A stretch of 64,000 nt of DNA from Sandaracinus amylolyticus. Its GTDB lineage: Bacteria > Myxococcota_A > Polyangia > Polyangiales > Sandaracinaceae. The notes under the pieces are model-generated. The model was not told the origin of the DNA. It searched no databases and saw only the letters and a program-made list of their open reading frames with translations. The DNA lies in contig NZ_CP070226.1 in assembly GCF_021631985.1 (NCBI RefSeq), positions 62,001 to 126,000 on the forward strand, written 5' to 3'. Shown here one piece after another: positions 37,281 to 46,190 of the stretch (positions are counted from its first letter, which is position 1; the number at the start of each line of letters is the position of its first letter). Made by a program: the position numbers and the translations under genes.

Positions 37281-38099
37281 CCAATGCGAACGAGCGCCGC
37301 GCGATCGACGCGTTCACGTGTGGCAAAAGGGTGTGCGCTGCACGATGCGAGCTACGCGTCAGGCGCACGTTCGTCTGCACGCCAGCTTTCAGGCAGCGCC
37401 AGCACCACGTCGCGTCGCGGACTCACGCGCTTTCCGTGTTGGTGCATCGACGACAATGTTGTCCGAATGTCCACAGATAGGGCGTGAAGCCGGAACGGCT
37501 GGGAGCTGAATCCGTGCCGTCGCGAACGCGCGCGAAGCGTGCGCCGCGGAGTCGGCGGCGGTGACCGATTACGAATGTGCGTACTGCGCCGAGCACACCG
37601 ACGACGGGAGTGTGCTTTTCTCACTACGTGCTGAGCCGTGTCGACGCGCTCCCCCGATCTCGAGAGCATCTACGTCCTACACTATCGCTCGGCATCATCG
37701 ACCGACAGCGCCAGCGCCGAATGGCTCTGGATGGTGCGCAGCTCCTCTCGGAGACGGCCACGAGGGGACCGATCGCTGACGTGATGTTCGACGACATCTG
37801 CGTGCGCGCGGCACCGCATCCACCGATGCCGCCGCGACGGAGAGCAAGCGGGCTTGGAGCCCGCGCGCAGCGTTCGGGGTCTTCCAAGACCGTTAGCAGC
37901 GCGAGCAATGGACATCGCAAGCCAGCAGTTCGCGATGAAAGGCTGCCCGCGCAGCGTCCGTAACTGCTGCCGCGCACCCGGGCGCTAAACGCCTGCGGAA
38001 AACAAGCCCGCCGCGAGGCCGCGCACCGCGCTGCGTTGTGTTGATTCGTCCAAGCGGGCGCGCGCCGGCCCGCACATACCGTTGTTCCTCGGGGTGGGC
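37281..38099. other. Gene-poor stretch with repeat R3 copy 2
   Basis: About 820 bases without a supportable gene. A copy of repeat R3 lies at 37801-37860. A short plus-strand frame at 37561 begins MTDYECAYCAEHTDDGS, which has natural composition and a C-x-x-C pair, but it degrades after about 25 residues. Confidence 0.4.
37801..37860 (+). repeat. 60-bp repeat R3, copy 2
   Basis: Matches 33761-33821 with about six differences. Here the copy is not followed by R4, so the mosaic at 33703 was assembled from separate sources. Confidence 0.8.
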
Positions 38100-38789
38100 A
38101 TGGCGAGCTGGACAACGCTTATTCTTCGAGCGGGATGCGGGCTGCTCGCAGTGTGCGCGGCGGCCGCCTGCGACGCGAGCGGTGGATCGACCGACGACGG
38201 CGGGCGCGATCTCGACGCGGCCCAGCTCGACGATGCTGCGATCGAGGCGTCGGACGCCGCCGCCGATGGATCGACCGACGGAGGGGAGCGCGCGCGCGAT
38301 GGCGGCGAGGTCGACGGCGATGGCGGCCTGCTCACTCGCGATGGCGGTGAGGTCACCGCCGATGGCGGTCTGCTCGCTCGCGACGGCGGTGAGGTCAGCG
38401 GCGACGGCGGTTTGACTGTTCGGGATGGCGGCGAGATCGACAGCGACGGCGGTCCGCTCGCTCGCGATGGCGGCCCGTTCCCGATCGACGGCGCTGTCGA
38501 CGCGAGCCCGAGCGATGGCGGGCCGCCGACCTGCAGGTGCGAGTTCGATTTAGGCGATGGAGGCGGACAAACCGGCGAGATCTGCGAATGGGGCACCGGA
38601 GGTTCGTGGACGATGTGCGTCCACGGCTGCGACGAGGCGCTGGGGCGTTGCTATGAGTGCGTCCCCGGCCGTCGCTGCGCCGATGACGGCGGGGACCTCC
38701 TCGTGTGCTCCGCCGACGGACACGATCTCGATATCGTGTTCTGCCCGAGCGGCTGCAACGTGTCGGTCGGTGAGTGCTACGAGCCTTAG
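38100..38789 (+). CDS. Lipoprotein with DGGE-type repeats and Cys-rich C-terminus
   Basis: ATG 38100 gives a signal MASWTTLILRAGCGLLAVCA with a lipobox AAAC near residue 24; an upstream ATG at 38082 would lengthen the n-region. Residues about 60-145 are a degenerate repeat of DGG plus 6-8 residues (RDGGEVDGDGG, ADGGLLARDGG and similar), a flexible spacer. The last 75 residues hold nine Cys (TCRCEF, EICEWG, MCVHGC, CYECVPGRRC and others), probably a compact disulfide domain. Such spacer-plus-knob lipoproteins are typical of myxobacteria. Function unknown. Confidence 0.75.
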   Translation: MASWTTLILRAGCGLLAVCAAAACDASGGSTDDGGRDLDAAQLDDAAIEASDAAADGSTDGGERARDGGEVDGDGGLLTRDGGEVTADGGLLARDGGEVSGDGGLTVRDGGEIDSDGGPLARDGGPFPIDGAVDASPSDGGPPTCRCEFDLGDGGGQTGEICEWGTGGSWTMCVHGCDEALGRCYECVPGRRCADDGGDLLVCSADGHDLDIVFCPSGCNVSVGECYEP

Positions 38790-38967
38790 CAGCCCGTTGA
38801 TCTAGTGGGTGGGGCGGAGGGCCACCCAGCACCAGCGAGCACGCCGCTCGACTGGCACGCTTCTCCGTGCGCCATCGAGGATAGTGTTGAGTGCGTGCCA
38901 CAAGAACACGAGTGCGCTCGCGATGAACGCGAGCCCGCGAACGCCGGCGGCATGCCGTGGCCGATCC

Positions 38968-39180
38968 TCCTGGCGCGATCACGATCGAGCCCTGATCGAC
39001 GACGATCGATCGTCGAACGCGCTCGGGCTCTTGATGAGCCTTAACATGCTGATCGAGACGCGCGGCGGATTCGACTTCACCGGTGCCGACTGCATCAGGT
39101 GGATGCGCGAGGCCGGCTTCCGCGAGGCGCGCGTCGACCGGCTCCGAGGCCCCGAGTCGATCGTGGTGGGCATCAAGTGA
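38968..39180 (+). pseudogene. 3' fragment of a methyltransferase gene
   Basis: The end of this frame reads [20 protein letters not shown], then [20 protein letters not shown], and closes [10 protein letters not shown]. This is the typical tail of SAM-dependent O-methyltransferases of the ubiquinone/hydroxyneurosporene type. The SAM-binding part is absent, and upstream translation is not related. A second frame (GGMPWPILL) shows a frameshift near 38965. It ends 34 bases before the NmrA-like gene. Confidence 0.6.
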
Positions 39181-39214
39181 GCGAGACGAAGGCACGAATC
39201 GAGAGGAGACGACC

Positions 39215-40189
39215 ATGAGCACCAGCGAGAGCACGAACACCCAGGGGAAGAACGCCATCGCCGTGATCGGCGCAACCGGCGCGCAGGGCGGCGGCCTCGT
39301 CCGCGCGATCCTCGCCGACCCGAGCCGCCGCTTCACCGCGCGCGCGATCACCCGCGATCCCCGCTCCGAGCGCGCACGCGACCTCGCGCGCGCCGGCGCC
39401 GAGGTGGTCGCCGCCGACCTCGACGACACGACGGGCCTCGAGCGCGCCTTCGCAGGCGCGTACGGCGCGTTTTGCGTGACGTCGTTCTGGGATCACTTCT
39501 CGCCCGAGACCGAGATCCGCCAGGCGGAGAACATGGCGCGCGCGGCGCGCGCGGCGCGGGTACGACACGTGGTGTGGTCGACTCTCGAGGACACGCGGGC
39601 TTGGGTGCCGCTCGACGACGATCGCATGCCGACGCTGAGCGGCCGCTACAAGGTGCCGCACTACGACGGCAAAGGAGAGGCCGACCGCGTCTTCCGCGGT
39701 TTCGACGTGCCGACCACGTTCTTCCGCACCTCGTTCTACTGGGACAACTTCATCCACCTCGGGATGGGCCCGCGGCGCGGCGCGGACGGCGCGCTCGCGA
39801 TCGCGCTGCCGATCGGCACCGCGAAGCTGCCCGGCATCGCGGCGGAGGACATCGGCGCGTGCGCGCTCGGCGTGCTCGCGCGCGGCCCTGAGACGATCGG
39901 GCGTACCGTGGGCGTCGCTGGCGGGCACCTGAGCGGGGCGCAGATGGCGGCCGGCCTCTCGGCGGCGCTCGGCGAAACGGTGCGCTTCGTCGACCTCGAT
40001 CCCGCCGCGTATCGCGCGCTCGGGTTCCCGGGCGCCGACGATCTCGGCAACATGTTCCAGTTCAAGCGCGACTTCGAGCGCGACTACTGCGCCGCCCGCG
40101 ACCTCGAGGCGACCCGCGCGCTGCATCCCGGTCTCCAGAGCTTCGAGTCGTGGTTGGAGCGCAACGCGAAGCGGATCCCTGTGACGTGA
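39215..40189 (+). CDS. NmrA-like NAD(P)-binding oxidoreductase
   Basis: A 324-residue atypical short-chain dehydrogenase. ATG 39215 has GAGAGGAG upstream and is preferred over the longer open frame. The dinucleotide-binding loop reads VIGATGAQGGG near residue 18, with ITRDP at the end of the second strand and VVAADLDD after it. FRTSFYWDNF fits the NmrA/HSCARG group. These proteins often sense the NADP/NADPH ratio or reduce quinones and flavonoids. The gene stands alone, between a methyltransferase fragment and IS66 debris. Confidence 0.88.
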   Translation: MSTSESTNTQGKNAIAVIGATGAQGGGLVRAILADPSRRFTARAITRDPRSERARDLARAGAEVVAADLDDTTGLERAFAGAYGAFCVTSFWDHFSPETEIRQAENMARAARAARVRHVVWSTLEDTRAWVPLDDDRMPTLSGRYKVPHYDGKGEADRVFRGFDVPTTFFRTSFYWDNFIHLGMGPRRGADGALAIALPIGTAKLPGIAAEDIGACALGVLARGPETIGRTVGVAGGHLSGAQMAAGLSAALGETVRFVDLDPAAYRALGFPGADDLGNMFQFKRDFERDYCAARDLEATRALHPGLQSFESWLERNAKRIPVT

Positions 40190-40192
40190 GTC

Positions 40193-40253
40193 CAGCATGA
40201 GTGCTCGCGCCCGAGATCGATCGGGTCGAGCCCGACGAACACTTCGACACCGC
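40193..40253 (-). pseudogene. 5' fragment of IS66-type tnpB
   Basis: The minus strand reads LIPRGVEVFVGLDPIDL, the start of IS66 TnpB (OrfB), then stops matching. The remaining part of the element is lost at the NmrA-gene side. Confidence 0.6.
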
Positions 40254-40601
40254 GAGGGATCAACGTGCGGCTCCGCTGTCGAGCTCGCGGAGCACCTCGA
40301 GGACCACGCGCAGCGTGGCGCGATCGAACTCTCGACCGACGACGATGCGGATCGCGCCGACCTCGAGCGTCAGCGTGCCCGACTGCGGCTGCGCCCCATC
40401 GTCATCGCGCACGAGGCGCGCGAGACGCACCGGGGCGACGCTCGCGAGCGCGCTGGCGCGCGCCGCTCTCCCGCTCGAGCCGCTTGGCCCAGTACCTCAG
40501 CGCGCTCGCGCTGTGCCCGCGCCCCTCCGAGTACGTCGTCGACGGCTCCCGTTGGCCTTCCACTCCGACACTCGCTTCGTCCAGATCGCCTCGTCGCTCA
40601 T
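40254..40601 (-). pseudogene. tnpA: IS66-type tnpA remnant, frameshifted
   Basis: The minus strand begins MSDEAIWTKRVSEWKAN. After a frame change it reads SALRYWAKRLERES, and after another ASVAPVRLARLVRDDDG and GAIRIVVGREFDRATLRVVL, ending DSGAAR. These are the successive blocks of IS66 TnpA (OrfA). At least two indels break it. tnpB follows directly, as in intact elements. Confidence 0.65.
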
Positions 40602-40639
40602 GGGCCAGAGCGTGAGGGCTCAGATCGCCAGCGAGAAGA

Positions 40640-40818
40640 GCGGGGCTCGTGCAGCGGATACGAGCGATCTCGTCCGAGAGCACGAGCAGCTCTTCGAGTG
40701 AGAGCTTCTGCATCTCCGCGAGCGCGATTCGATCGGGCGGCGTGGCGATGATCGGACCGAGCTTCAGCTTCTTGAGCACCTTCTTCAGCTCGGACGAGAT
40801 GGACGGCAGCGTCTTCAT
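40640..40818 (-). pseudogene. istB: N-terminal fragment resembling IS21 istB
   Basis: The minus-strand frame starts MKTLPSISSELKKVLKKLKL and continues PPDRIALAEMQKLSLEELL. This resembles the N-terminal helical region of IstB helper ATPases (LRxLKLxxxxxxLxxRLxxAxxxxLSxxEFL). The Walker motifs are missing. It lies just upstream of the IS66 tnpA remnant, so two different elements have decayed side by side. Confidence 0.45.
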
Positions 40819-41310
40819 CGCTCGCCCTCCTTCTTCGTCGCGAAGAGATCGGCGCCTCGCGCGAAGCGTGGCACGCTACCGGTCGACAGACGATGCAGCT
40901 TGCCTTCGTCGTGCGCGCGCTCCTCGCCGGCGATCGCCGTTTCCTTGAGCACGAATCCTATGCAACGCGCTGCGCGAGTTCGGCCGCCTCGCGAGTTCGA
41001 CGGCCAGCGCCGAGATCGGTGCGAAGCGCTACTGGGGGACCGTGGGGTAGGATTGTCGAAGGGCGCGAGGCGGTTCGATATGGACAGCGGCACTCGAACT
41101 CGCGCAACGGACTATCGCCTCGTCCGCCCCAACGGCAGCGAGTCACGGTGGCTGTTGACGGGCACATCCCTAAAGATGTGGAGAAAGTTGATTGTCGCGA
41201 GGCCGTGCGTAGAAAAATCGACGACCGCCCGACACCTGCCAGCGCTCGATCGCGCGGGTGAGCAGGCCGAGACGCTCGCGCGGGCTCGGGGCTTGAGGCG
41301 CGCGGGCCCG
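40819..41310. other. Gap upstream of a small secreted protein, no gene seen
   Basis: About 490 bases. One plus-strand frame stays open through it into the next gene, but its translation here is arginine- and serine-rich and has no signal peptide, so I start the gene at 41311. Confidence 0.4.
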
Positions 41311-41757
41311 ATGCGCGCGCTCGTCGCGGCGGTGGTCGTCCTCCTCGCGGCCAGCCCAGTGCGAGCGGTGTGCGCTCGGACCGAGCGCGACGTGTTCAGC
41401 GTGGACGCGGAGGCGGCGATCGTCGCGATCGTCACCCGCGAGGGAGATCGTCTGCGCGTCGTGCGTGCGGTGCGTGGGGACGCTGGGGTGCTCGCGACGA
41501 TCGCGCCGCCGCTCGCCCCGCGGGTGGCTTTGCGGCGTGATCGACACGGGCGGAGGGTGATCGTGCTCGGCGACGAGTGTCCGGAGCCCACGCTGCTCGA
41601 TGCGGTCTCGCGCGGCGAGACCCGGCTCGTGCTCGCGCGGGCCGACGGAGCACCGGCGAGCCAGTACGGCACGAGCGCGTTCGATGCCGGCATCCTTGAG
41701 GAGCTCGAGCGCATCCGTGCGCTCGCCGAGCCCGACATGCTGAGGAGCGCGGCGTGA
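41311..41757 (+). CDS. Small secreted protein, function unknown
   Basis: ATG 41311 starts a clean signal peptide (MRALVAAVVVLLAASPVRAV, cleavage after VRA), which decides the start within a longer open frame. The mature protein is about 128 residues with two or three Cys (VCAR, GDECPEP). VAIVTREGDRLRVVRAVRG and TRLVLARADG suggest beta strands. No catalytic motif seen. Exported to the periplasm or beyond. A GTGA overlap leads to a short frame at 41754. Confidence 0.65.
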   Translation: MRALVAAVVVLLAASPVRAVCARTERDVFSVDAEAAIVAIVTREGDRLRVVRAVRGDAGVLATIAPPLAPRVALRRDRHGRRVIVLGDECPEPTLLDAVSRGETRLVLARADGAPASQYGTSAFDAGILEELERIRALAEPDMLRSAA

Positions 41758-41882
41758 AGGTCGTGCGCTTCTCCGACTGGGAGAAGATCGAGAAGGTCGA
41801 GCACGGGTGCGCCAAGGAAGGCGCGCCGCGCGTCAAGGTGACCGAGTGGCGAGCTGCTCGGCCACGCGCATCGCGAGAGTGA
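41754..41882 (+). pseudogene. Short truncated gene coupled to the previous one
   Basis: A 42-codon frame beginning MKVVRFSDWEKIEKVEHG and then APRVKVTEW, starting with a GTGA overlap. The opening is coding-like, and the D-W-x-x-I-x-x-x-E plus G-x-P-R-x-K-x-T pattern recalls C-terminal tails of FAD-dependent oxidoreductases. It loses sense near 41850. Low confidence in the resemblance. Confidence 0.3.
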
Positions 41883-42788
41883 CGATCCGGGTCGACGAGC
41901 GTGGCTGGTCGCACGCCTGGGCGAGCGCGGGCACGAGCGTCGCGCTCGCGCCGCAGCCCGTGAGCCTGCTCGTCGGCGACATCTGGTTCTGGCTGCTCTT
42001 CGGTCGCGAGATCGTGGAGCACGCCCTGCCCGCCGTGAACGCACAGAGACTCCGGGCCCCGAGCTGGCTCCGCACCCGACACCCGCGAGCGCGACCGCGA
42101 CGACCAACCACCTCATGTGCGATCCGGCACGCCTCCTGAAGCGAGTTCGGAGAGACAGATGACCTACTTGCTCCCTCTCATCGCGATCCGAGCGTGGGCG
42201 CGAAGATCTGCTCGATGAAGTAGAAGTTCCCGCTCGTGTGCTTGCTGTCGGCGCGGAAGCGCAGCCATTGGCCCTGCGACTCGAGGTGGATGCCGTACGC
42301 GCGCAGGGCGGGATCGAAGCGCGAAGAGGAACGGCGCGATCATCCCGGCGCTCGCGGATCGCCTCGAGCAGCCGTGATCTCGACCTGTCAATCGGTACCG
42401 GTTCCAGCTCGCGCCTTGACCGCCGCGTGCGCGGGAGCGGGCCGCACCTGCGCAGCATGTGTAACAGCGATGCTGCATGGCTAGCGACACCCTGCATACA
42501 GTTTAAAGTTCGATGCGCCGACGCTTGGGACGGGCGGCACCGCCGGGCCTCTGAGTTGCGTCGAGAGAGTGGAGCTTCGCCAACCACGACTGGGCATCAT
42601 GGCGCCGAGTTATTGACCGAGCCTCCTCCGTAGTGACGGCGGCCACAGGCGGCTGTGTTTCCGCGCGGCGGAGATCGAATGCGTCCGTCCCGCGGGTGAT
42701 CGCCGCGCTCGAGTGCGGTTCATCCAAGACAGGCCGAGTTGTCGCCGCTAAAGGCACTTCGCACCCCGCGCTGAGGGAGAGAGTCGTC
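41883..42788. other. Gene-poor stretch with the 71-bp inverted repeat
   Basis: About 900 bases without an intact gene. A plus-strand scrap near 41940-42020 reads SLLVGDIWFWLLFGREIVEH. From 42050 to 42120 lies the minus-strand copy of a lipoprotein signal sequence, see the repeat entry. The rest shows nothing recognisable. Confidence 0.4.
42050..42120 (-). repeat. 71-bp inverted repeat R5, left copy
   Basis: Reverse complement of 51512-51582, identical by eye over 71 bases. It encodes a start codon and lipoprotein signal (MRWLVVAVALAGVGCGASSG) on the minus strand, but the downstream sequence differs and does not continue as a lipoprotein. Confidence 0.9.
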
Positions 42789-45700
42789 ATGTACAGTCGT
42801 CGGTCGCGCACCGTAGGCCGAGGTCTTCTCGCGCACGGACCACGGATTACCGCTCTGATCGTCGCCTTCGCTGCACTCGTCGCGCCGGGTCGCGCGCGCG
42901 CATTCAGCGCGCGCGTGCACATCACGATGGCCAACGACGTGCGACAGGCACTCATCGAGTCCGGGGACGGCACGATTCCGCTGCGCTGGAGCACGCGGCG
43001 CGTGCAGCTGCCGATGGTCGACGCCGACGCGATCATCAACCAGCCGATGGCGTTCCGGGCAGGCGCGATCGGGCCCGACGTCGTGGTCTTCGCAGGCATG
43101 ACGGACGGCACGCACGCGGTGGATCAGGAGCCCTATCGTCAGTGCCAGATGCTCTACGACGAGGCGTTCACCGAGGCGGAGCGGGCGTACGCGCTCGGCT
43201 GCTTCCTTCACGGCGCCACCGACGCAATCGCGCACCATTTTGTCAACTACGTCACTGGCGAGACGTTCACGCTGACGCCGCTTACCTCCGATCGCGGGCC
43301 CGGCTATCACAACGTCGTCGGTCACATCGTGACCGAGAGCATCATCCAGAACGCGTTCTACACCGCGGATCCGTCGGCCTTCTCTCAGTCCGAGCTCGAC
43401 CACCGCATCGAGCAGGACTTCGTCCTGCGCGTCTACTTCGACAGCGACAGCGCCGTCTGGCAGCGCATGGCGCAGCATCCGATGGAGCGGTGGCGTGCGG
43501 CGCAGGCCGCGGACCCCGACGGCAACCTCGTAGGATGGGCGCGCAGCGCCGGATTCTCGCCGTGGGAGCAGGTCGCGATGGCGCCGCAATACATCGAAGA
43601 GTTGCAGCGCATGCGCGCGGCGCTGCGGCGTCGCATGGTCGACCGCATCGCCGAGCTCGCATCGGCGCCGAGCATCATGGCGCGGCCGGGGCCTGACGGT
43701 GTGGTCGGCACGCTGGACGACGAGACGGCGTGCCGCGCCGACTGCCCCGCAGAGTTCGGCGAGTACTGGATTCTCGTCCATCTCCTCGCGCCGCGTTACG
43801 ACACTCGTGGCAATCCGCTGCCCTCGGCGTTCGACAAGATCTCAGAGGACCTCGGGAGCAATCTCTACGGATTCCTGCGTGCGTTTGTGCAGGTGATCCA
43901 AAACGTCTCGAACCTCCTCAACAGCGGGATCGACGACACGGGCGATCACGGCTTCGACCTTCATCCGTCGCGCATCCGTGAGGTCTTCGCGCCGGTCGAT
44001 GAATGGGCGGGGCGCACGTTCGCGATCGACTGGACCACTGCGGGCATGGCGGTGAGCCCGGCTTGGTACAACGACCTGAGCGCGTTCCTCTCGATGTTCC
44101 GCGTCCGGGTCACGATCGCGGACGTGCTCCGGGCACTCTTCGAGCCGATCGTCCAGGAGATTCGCGTGGCGCTCATCACGGAAGTGCGCGAGCGCGCCGC
44201 GGTGTACGTGGACGATCTCAAGCGCGCGTACGACGCGGCGCTCGCGCCCTGGACCGAGCGCGTGTACGACGTGCTCGACAGCTCGGCGCCGCCTGCGCTC
44301 GGCGGGAATGCGCTCGATCACCTCGAGAGCTCCGGGCTCTTCGTGCACTCGTTCAACCTGACGGTGGCGACCCTCGCCAATCACGAACTGGTGCTCGTCA
44401 CGGGGGATCCGATCGCGCACGGACCTGCATCGTTCGATGCGTCGTACACGCCGGAATGGACGCAGGTCGGTCTCTGCGACTATCTCCGCGACGCGGTATT
44501 CCCGCACGGGCTCGGCATGCGCCCGCTGCTCTCGGTCGAGCGGGGCGCGACGTTCTACGGCGCGGTGATGCCGGAGGACAGCCCGATCGAGTGCCACGAT
44601 GGGTCGCTGTCGACGTTCGGTCCGCCCAACGCGGAGAGCTGCGCACACACGTCGATCGATGCGCTCCGCGAAGATCCGTATGGCTCCTTGACGCGAGCAT
44701 ATCCGCCGGCGAACGCAAGCGGGACGCCCGGGTGTCGGGGGCTCGTCGTTCCGGGGCTGCCCGAGCCCCCGCCGATGCCGGAAACGCCCGACGCAGCCAC
44801 GAGCGCCGACGTGGATGGTGGACCGGCGCCGGCCGCGGCAAGCGCGGGATGCGCGTGTGCGGTCGCACCGGGTGCCGACGACGGGCGGAATGGGGCGGGG
44901 GCCGGAGCGCTGGTGTTGCTCTTGCTCGGCCTCACCGCGCGTCGGCGGCGCGCACGACTCTCCCGCACCGTACGGGCCGTGACGACCGCCGTCGTCCTTG
45001 CGGGCTGCGGTGAGCCGGTCAACGTCGATGGATCCGATAGCGGCACGCCGCGCGACGATGGCGCGACCGACAGTTCAGTCGCGCTCGAGCCCGACTCGGG
45101 GGCCGTGCCTGTCGACGCCGGCCCGGATCATCGTCCGGCGTTTCTCGCGAGCCTCGACGGGACGGTGTGGAGCGCGCTGCAGACGCGCGACGAGAACGGC
45201 AGAGAGGTCGAGCGCGCGTACGAGCTGCACTTCCGCGGCGGCAGCGAGCCGATGTGGGGTGAGATCCGCAATCCCTACGGGCCGGCGCGGCAGCGGATTC
45301 GCCGATTCGTACGCGTGGCGCGCGACGGCTGCGAGAGTGCGTCGCAGTGCGAGATCTCCACGACGGTATCGATCCCCGACGCCTCGTGGGAGACGCCGGA
45401 GTCGCTGCGTGGCGCGACCGAGACCTGGACGATCGAAATTCTCGACGGGTCGCCTCGGGCGCTCGCAATCACGAACCAGGACGGGGTGGAGGAAGTCTTC
45501 ACTGAGGGCGCGTGGCCGGCCCCGACGAGCGGCCTCACCGCGGAAGTCCGCGTGTTCGAGGGTGGCGCGGGAAAGCCGGTGTCGGACGCCTTTTGCACCA
45601 GCGGCGCGATCTTCAGCGGCGATATCGGCCGCTCGACGATCTGGTCATTCGCTCGCGGCGAAAGCGATCAGCCGACGCTCGGGTACGAGCTCGCTGCGGG

Positions 45701-46178
45701 CGTCCGGCTCGGCGAGTGGAACGACAACGCCAATCGATTCGGAGTGCGTGACATCGACGGATTCCAGATTGACGATCTTGGCGGCTCGATTCGCACCGAT
45801 CAGTTCTTTTTCGTGGTGCGTTACCGTGGAATCGTGTCGCATCCGGGTGGTCGTTTTCAGCTGCGCGAGGAGGACGACACGGTCGAGGACGCGGTGTGGG
45901 CGTTCATCGGCGACGACGTCGGCGGCACCACCATCGACGACCTCTTCCTCGAGGTGCACCACTTCGCTCCACCCGACGAGACAGTCGACGAGCCCTCGCT
46001 CGATCTGGCTGCGGGCGACCTCCCGATCGAGATCATCATTCCGCGCTGCGAGATGAACTTCACGGGCTCGGGGCAGGTGCGCGTCGAGCCGCGACTGGGC
46101 ACCGCGCCTTATCGCCTCTTGAGCGAGCAGCCGATCCGTCCGGTGATCGATGCCTCGCTCTTCCCGCCGGTTCTCTGA
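42789..46178 (+). CDS. Zn-dependent phospholipase C-like protein with MYXO-CTERM-like signal, fused in frame to a lipoprotein
   Basis: ATG 42789 has GAGGGAGAG upstream and opens a signal peptide ending GRARA, giving 1129 residues. The mature N-terminus reads FSARVHITMANDV. FLHGATDAIAHHFVNY places His 141, Asp 145 and His 149/150 as in zinc phospholipase C/S1-P1 nuclease folds. Near residue 688 there is CAC, then a hydrophobic GAGALVLLLLGLTA and RRRRAR, a MYXO-CTERM-type sorting signal that normally ends a protein. The frame does not stop: TVRAVTTAVVLAGC follows, a lipoprotein signal with Cys 740, and about 390 more residues. An internal GTG at 44979 could start the lipoprotein separately. So this is either two proteins whose stop was lost, or one polyprotein cut by sorting enzymes. 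Confidence 0.8.
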   Translation: MYSRRSRTVGRGLLAHGPRITALIVAFAALVAPGRARAFSARVHITMANDVRQALIESGDGTIPLRWSTRRVQLPMVDADAIINQPMAFRAGAIGPDVVVFAGMTDGTHAVDQEPYRQCQMLYDEAFTEAERAYALGCFLHGATDAIAHHFVNYVTGETFTLTPLTSDRGPGYHNVVGHIVTESIIQNAFYTADPSAFSQSELDHRIEQDFVLRVYFDSDSAVWQRMAQHPMERWRAAQAADPDGNLVGWARSAGFSPWEQVAMAPQYIEELQRMRAALRRRMVDRIAELASAPSIMARPGPDGVVGTLDDETACRADCPAEFGEYWILVHLLAPRYDTRGNPLPSAFDKISEDLGSNLYGFLRAFVQVIQNVSNLLNSGIDDTGDHGFDLHPSRIREVFAPVDEWAGRTFAIDWTTAGMAVSPAWYNDLSAFLSMFRVRVTIADVLRALFEPIVQEIRVALITEVRERAAVYVDDLKRAYDAALAPWTERVYDVLDSSAPPALGGNALDHLESSGLFVHSFNLTVATLANHELVLVTGDPIAHGPASFDASYTPEWTQVGLCDYLRDAVFPHGLGMRPLLSVERGATFYGAVMPEDSPIECHDGSLSTFGPPNAESCAHTSIDALREDPYGSLTRAYPPANASGTPGCRGLVVPGLPEPPPMPETPDAATSADVDGGPAPAAASAGCACAVAPGADDGRNGAGAGALVLLLLGLTARRRRARLSRTVRAVTTAVVLAGCGEPVNVDGSDSGTPRDDGATDSSVALEPDSGAVPVDAGPDHRPAFLASLDGTVWSALQTRDENGREVERAYELHFRGGSEPMWGEIRNPYGPARQRIRRFVRVARDGCESASQCEISTTVSIPDASWETPESLRGATETWTIEILDGSPRALAITNQDGVEEVFTEGAWPAPTSGLTAEVRVFEGGAGKPVSDAFCTSGAIFSGDIGRSTIWSFARGESDQPTLGYELAAGVRLGEWNDNANRFGVRDIDGFQIDDLGGSIRTDQFFFVVRYRGIVSHPGGRFQLREEDDTVEDAVWAFIGDDVGGTTIDDLFLEVHHFAPPDETVDEPSLDLAAGDLPIEIIIPRCEMNFTGSGQVRVEPRLGTAPYRLLSEQPIRPVIDASLFPPVL
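44979..46178 (+). CDS. Alternative internal lipoprotein reading of the fused ORF
   Basis: If translation starts at GTG 44979, the product is a 399-residue lipoprotein MTTAVVLAGCGEPVNVDGSD with a short n-region and an Asp/Ser-rich linker (PDSGAVPVDAGPD). The mature part is rich in beta-type sequence and has four Cys. No catalytic motif seen. The upstream arginine cluster of the sorting signal could double as the positively charged n-region if the whole fusion is made. Listed separately because its fate depends on how the fusion is expressed. Confidence 0.45.
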   Translation: MTTAVVLAGCGEPVNVDGSDSGTPRDDGATDSSVALEPDSGAVPVDAGPDHRPAFLASLDGTVWSALQTRDENGREVERAYELHFRGGSEPMWGEIRNPYGPARQRIRRFVRVARDGCESASQCEISTTVSIPDASWETPESLRGATETWTIEILDGSPRALAITNQDGVEEVFTEGAWPAPTSGLTAEVRVFEGGAGKPVSDAFCTSGAIFSGDIGRSTIWSFARGESDQPTLGYELAAGVRLGEWNDNANRFGVRDIDGFQIDDLGGSIRTDQFFFVVRYRGIVSHPGGRFQLREEDDTVEDAVWAFIGDDVGGTTIDDLFLEVHHFAPPDETVDEPSLDLAAGDLPIEIIIPRCEMNFTGSGQVRVEPRLGTAPYRLLSEQPIRPVIDASLFPPVL

Positions 46179-46190
46179 AAGAGCGATATC

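Noticed and set aside
42633-42788. An N-terminal extension of the phospholipase-like ORF
   Set aside because: ATG 42789 has an RBS and directly begins a signal peptide; upstream residues would bury it.
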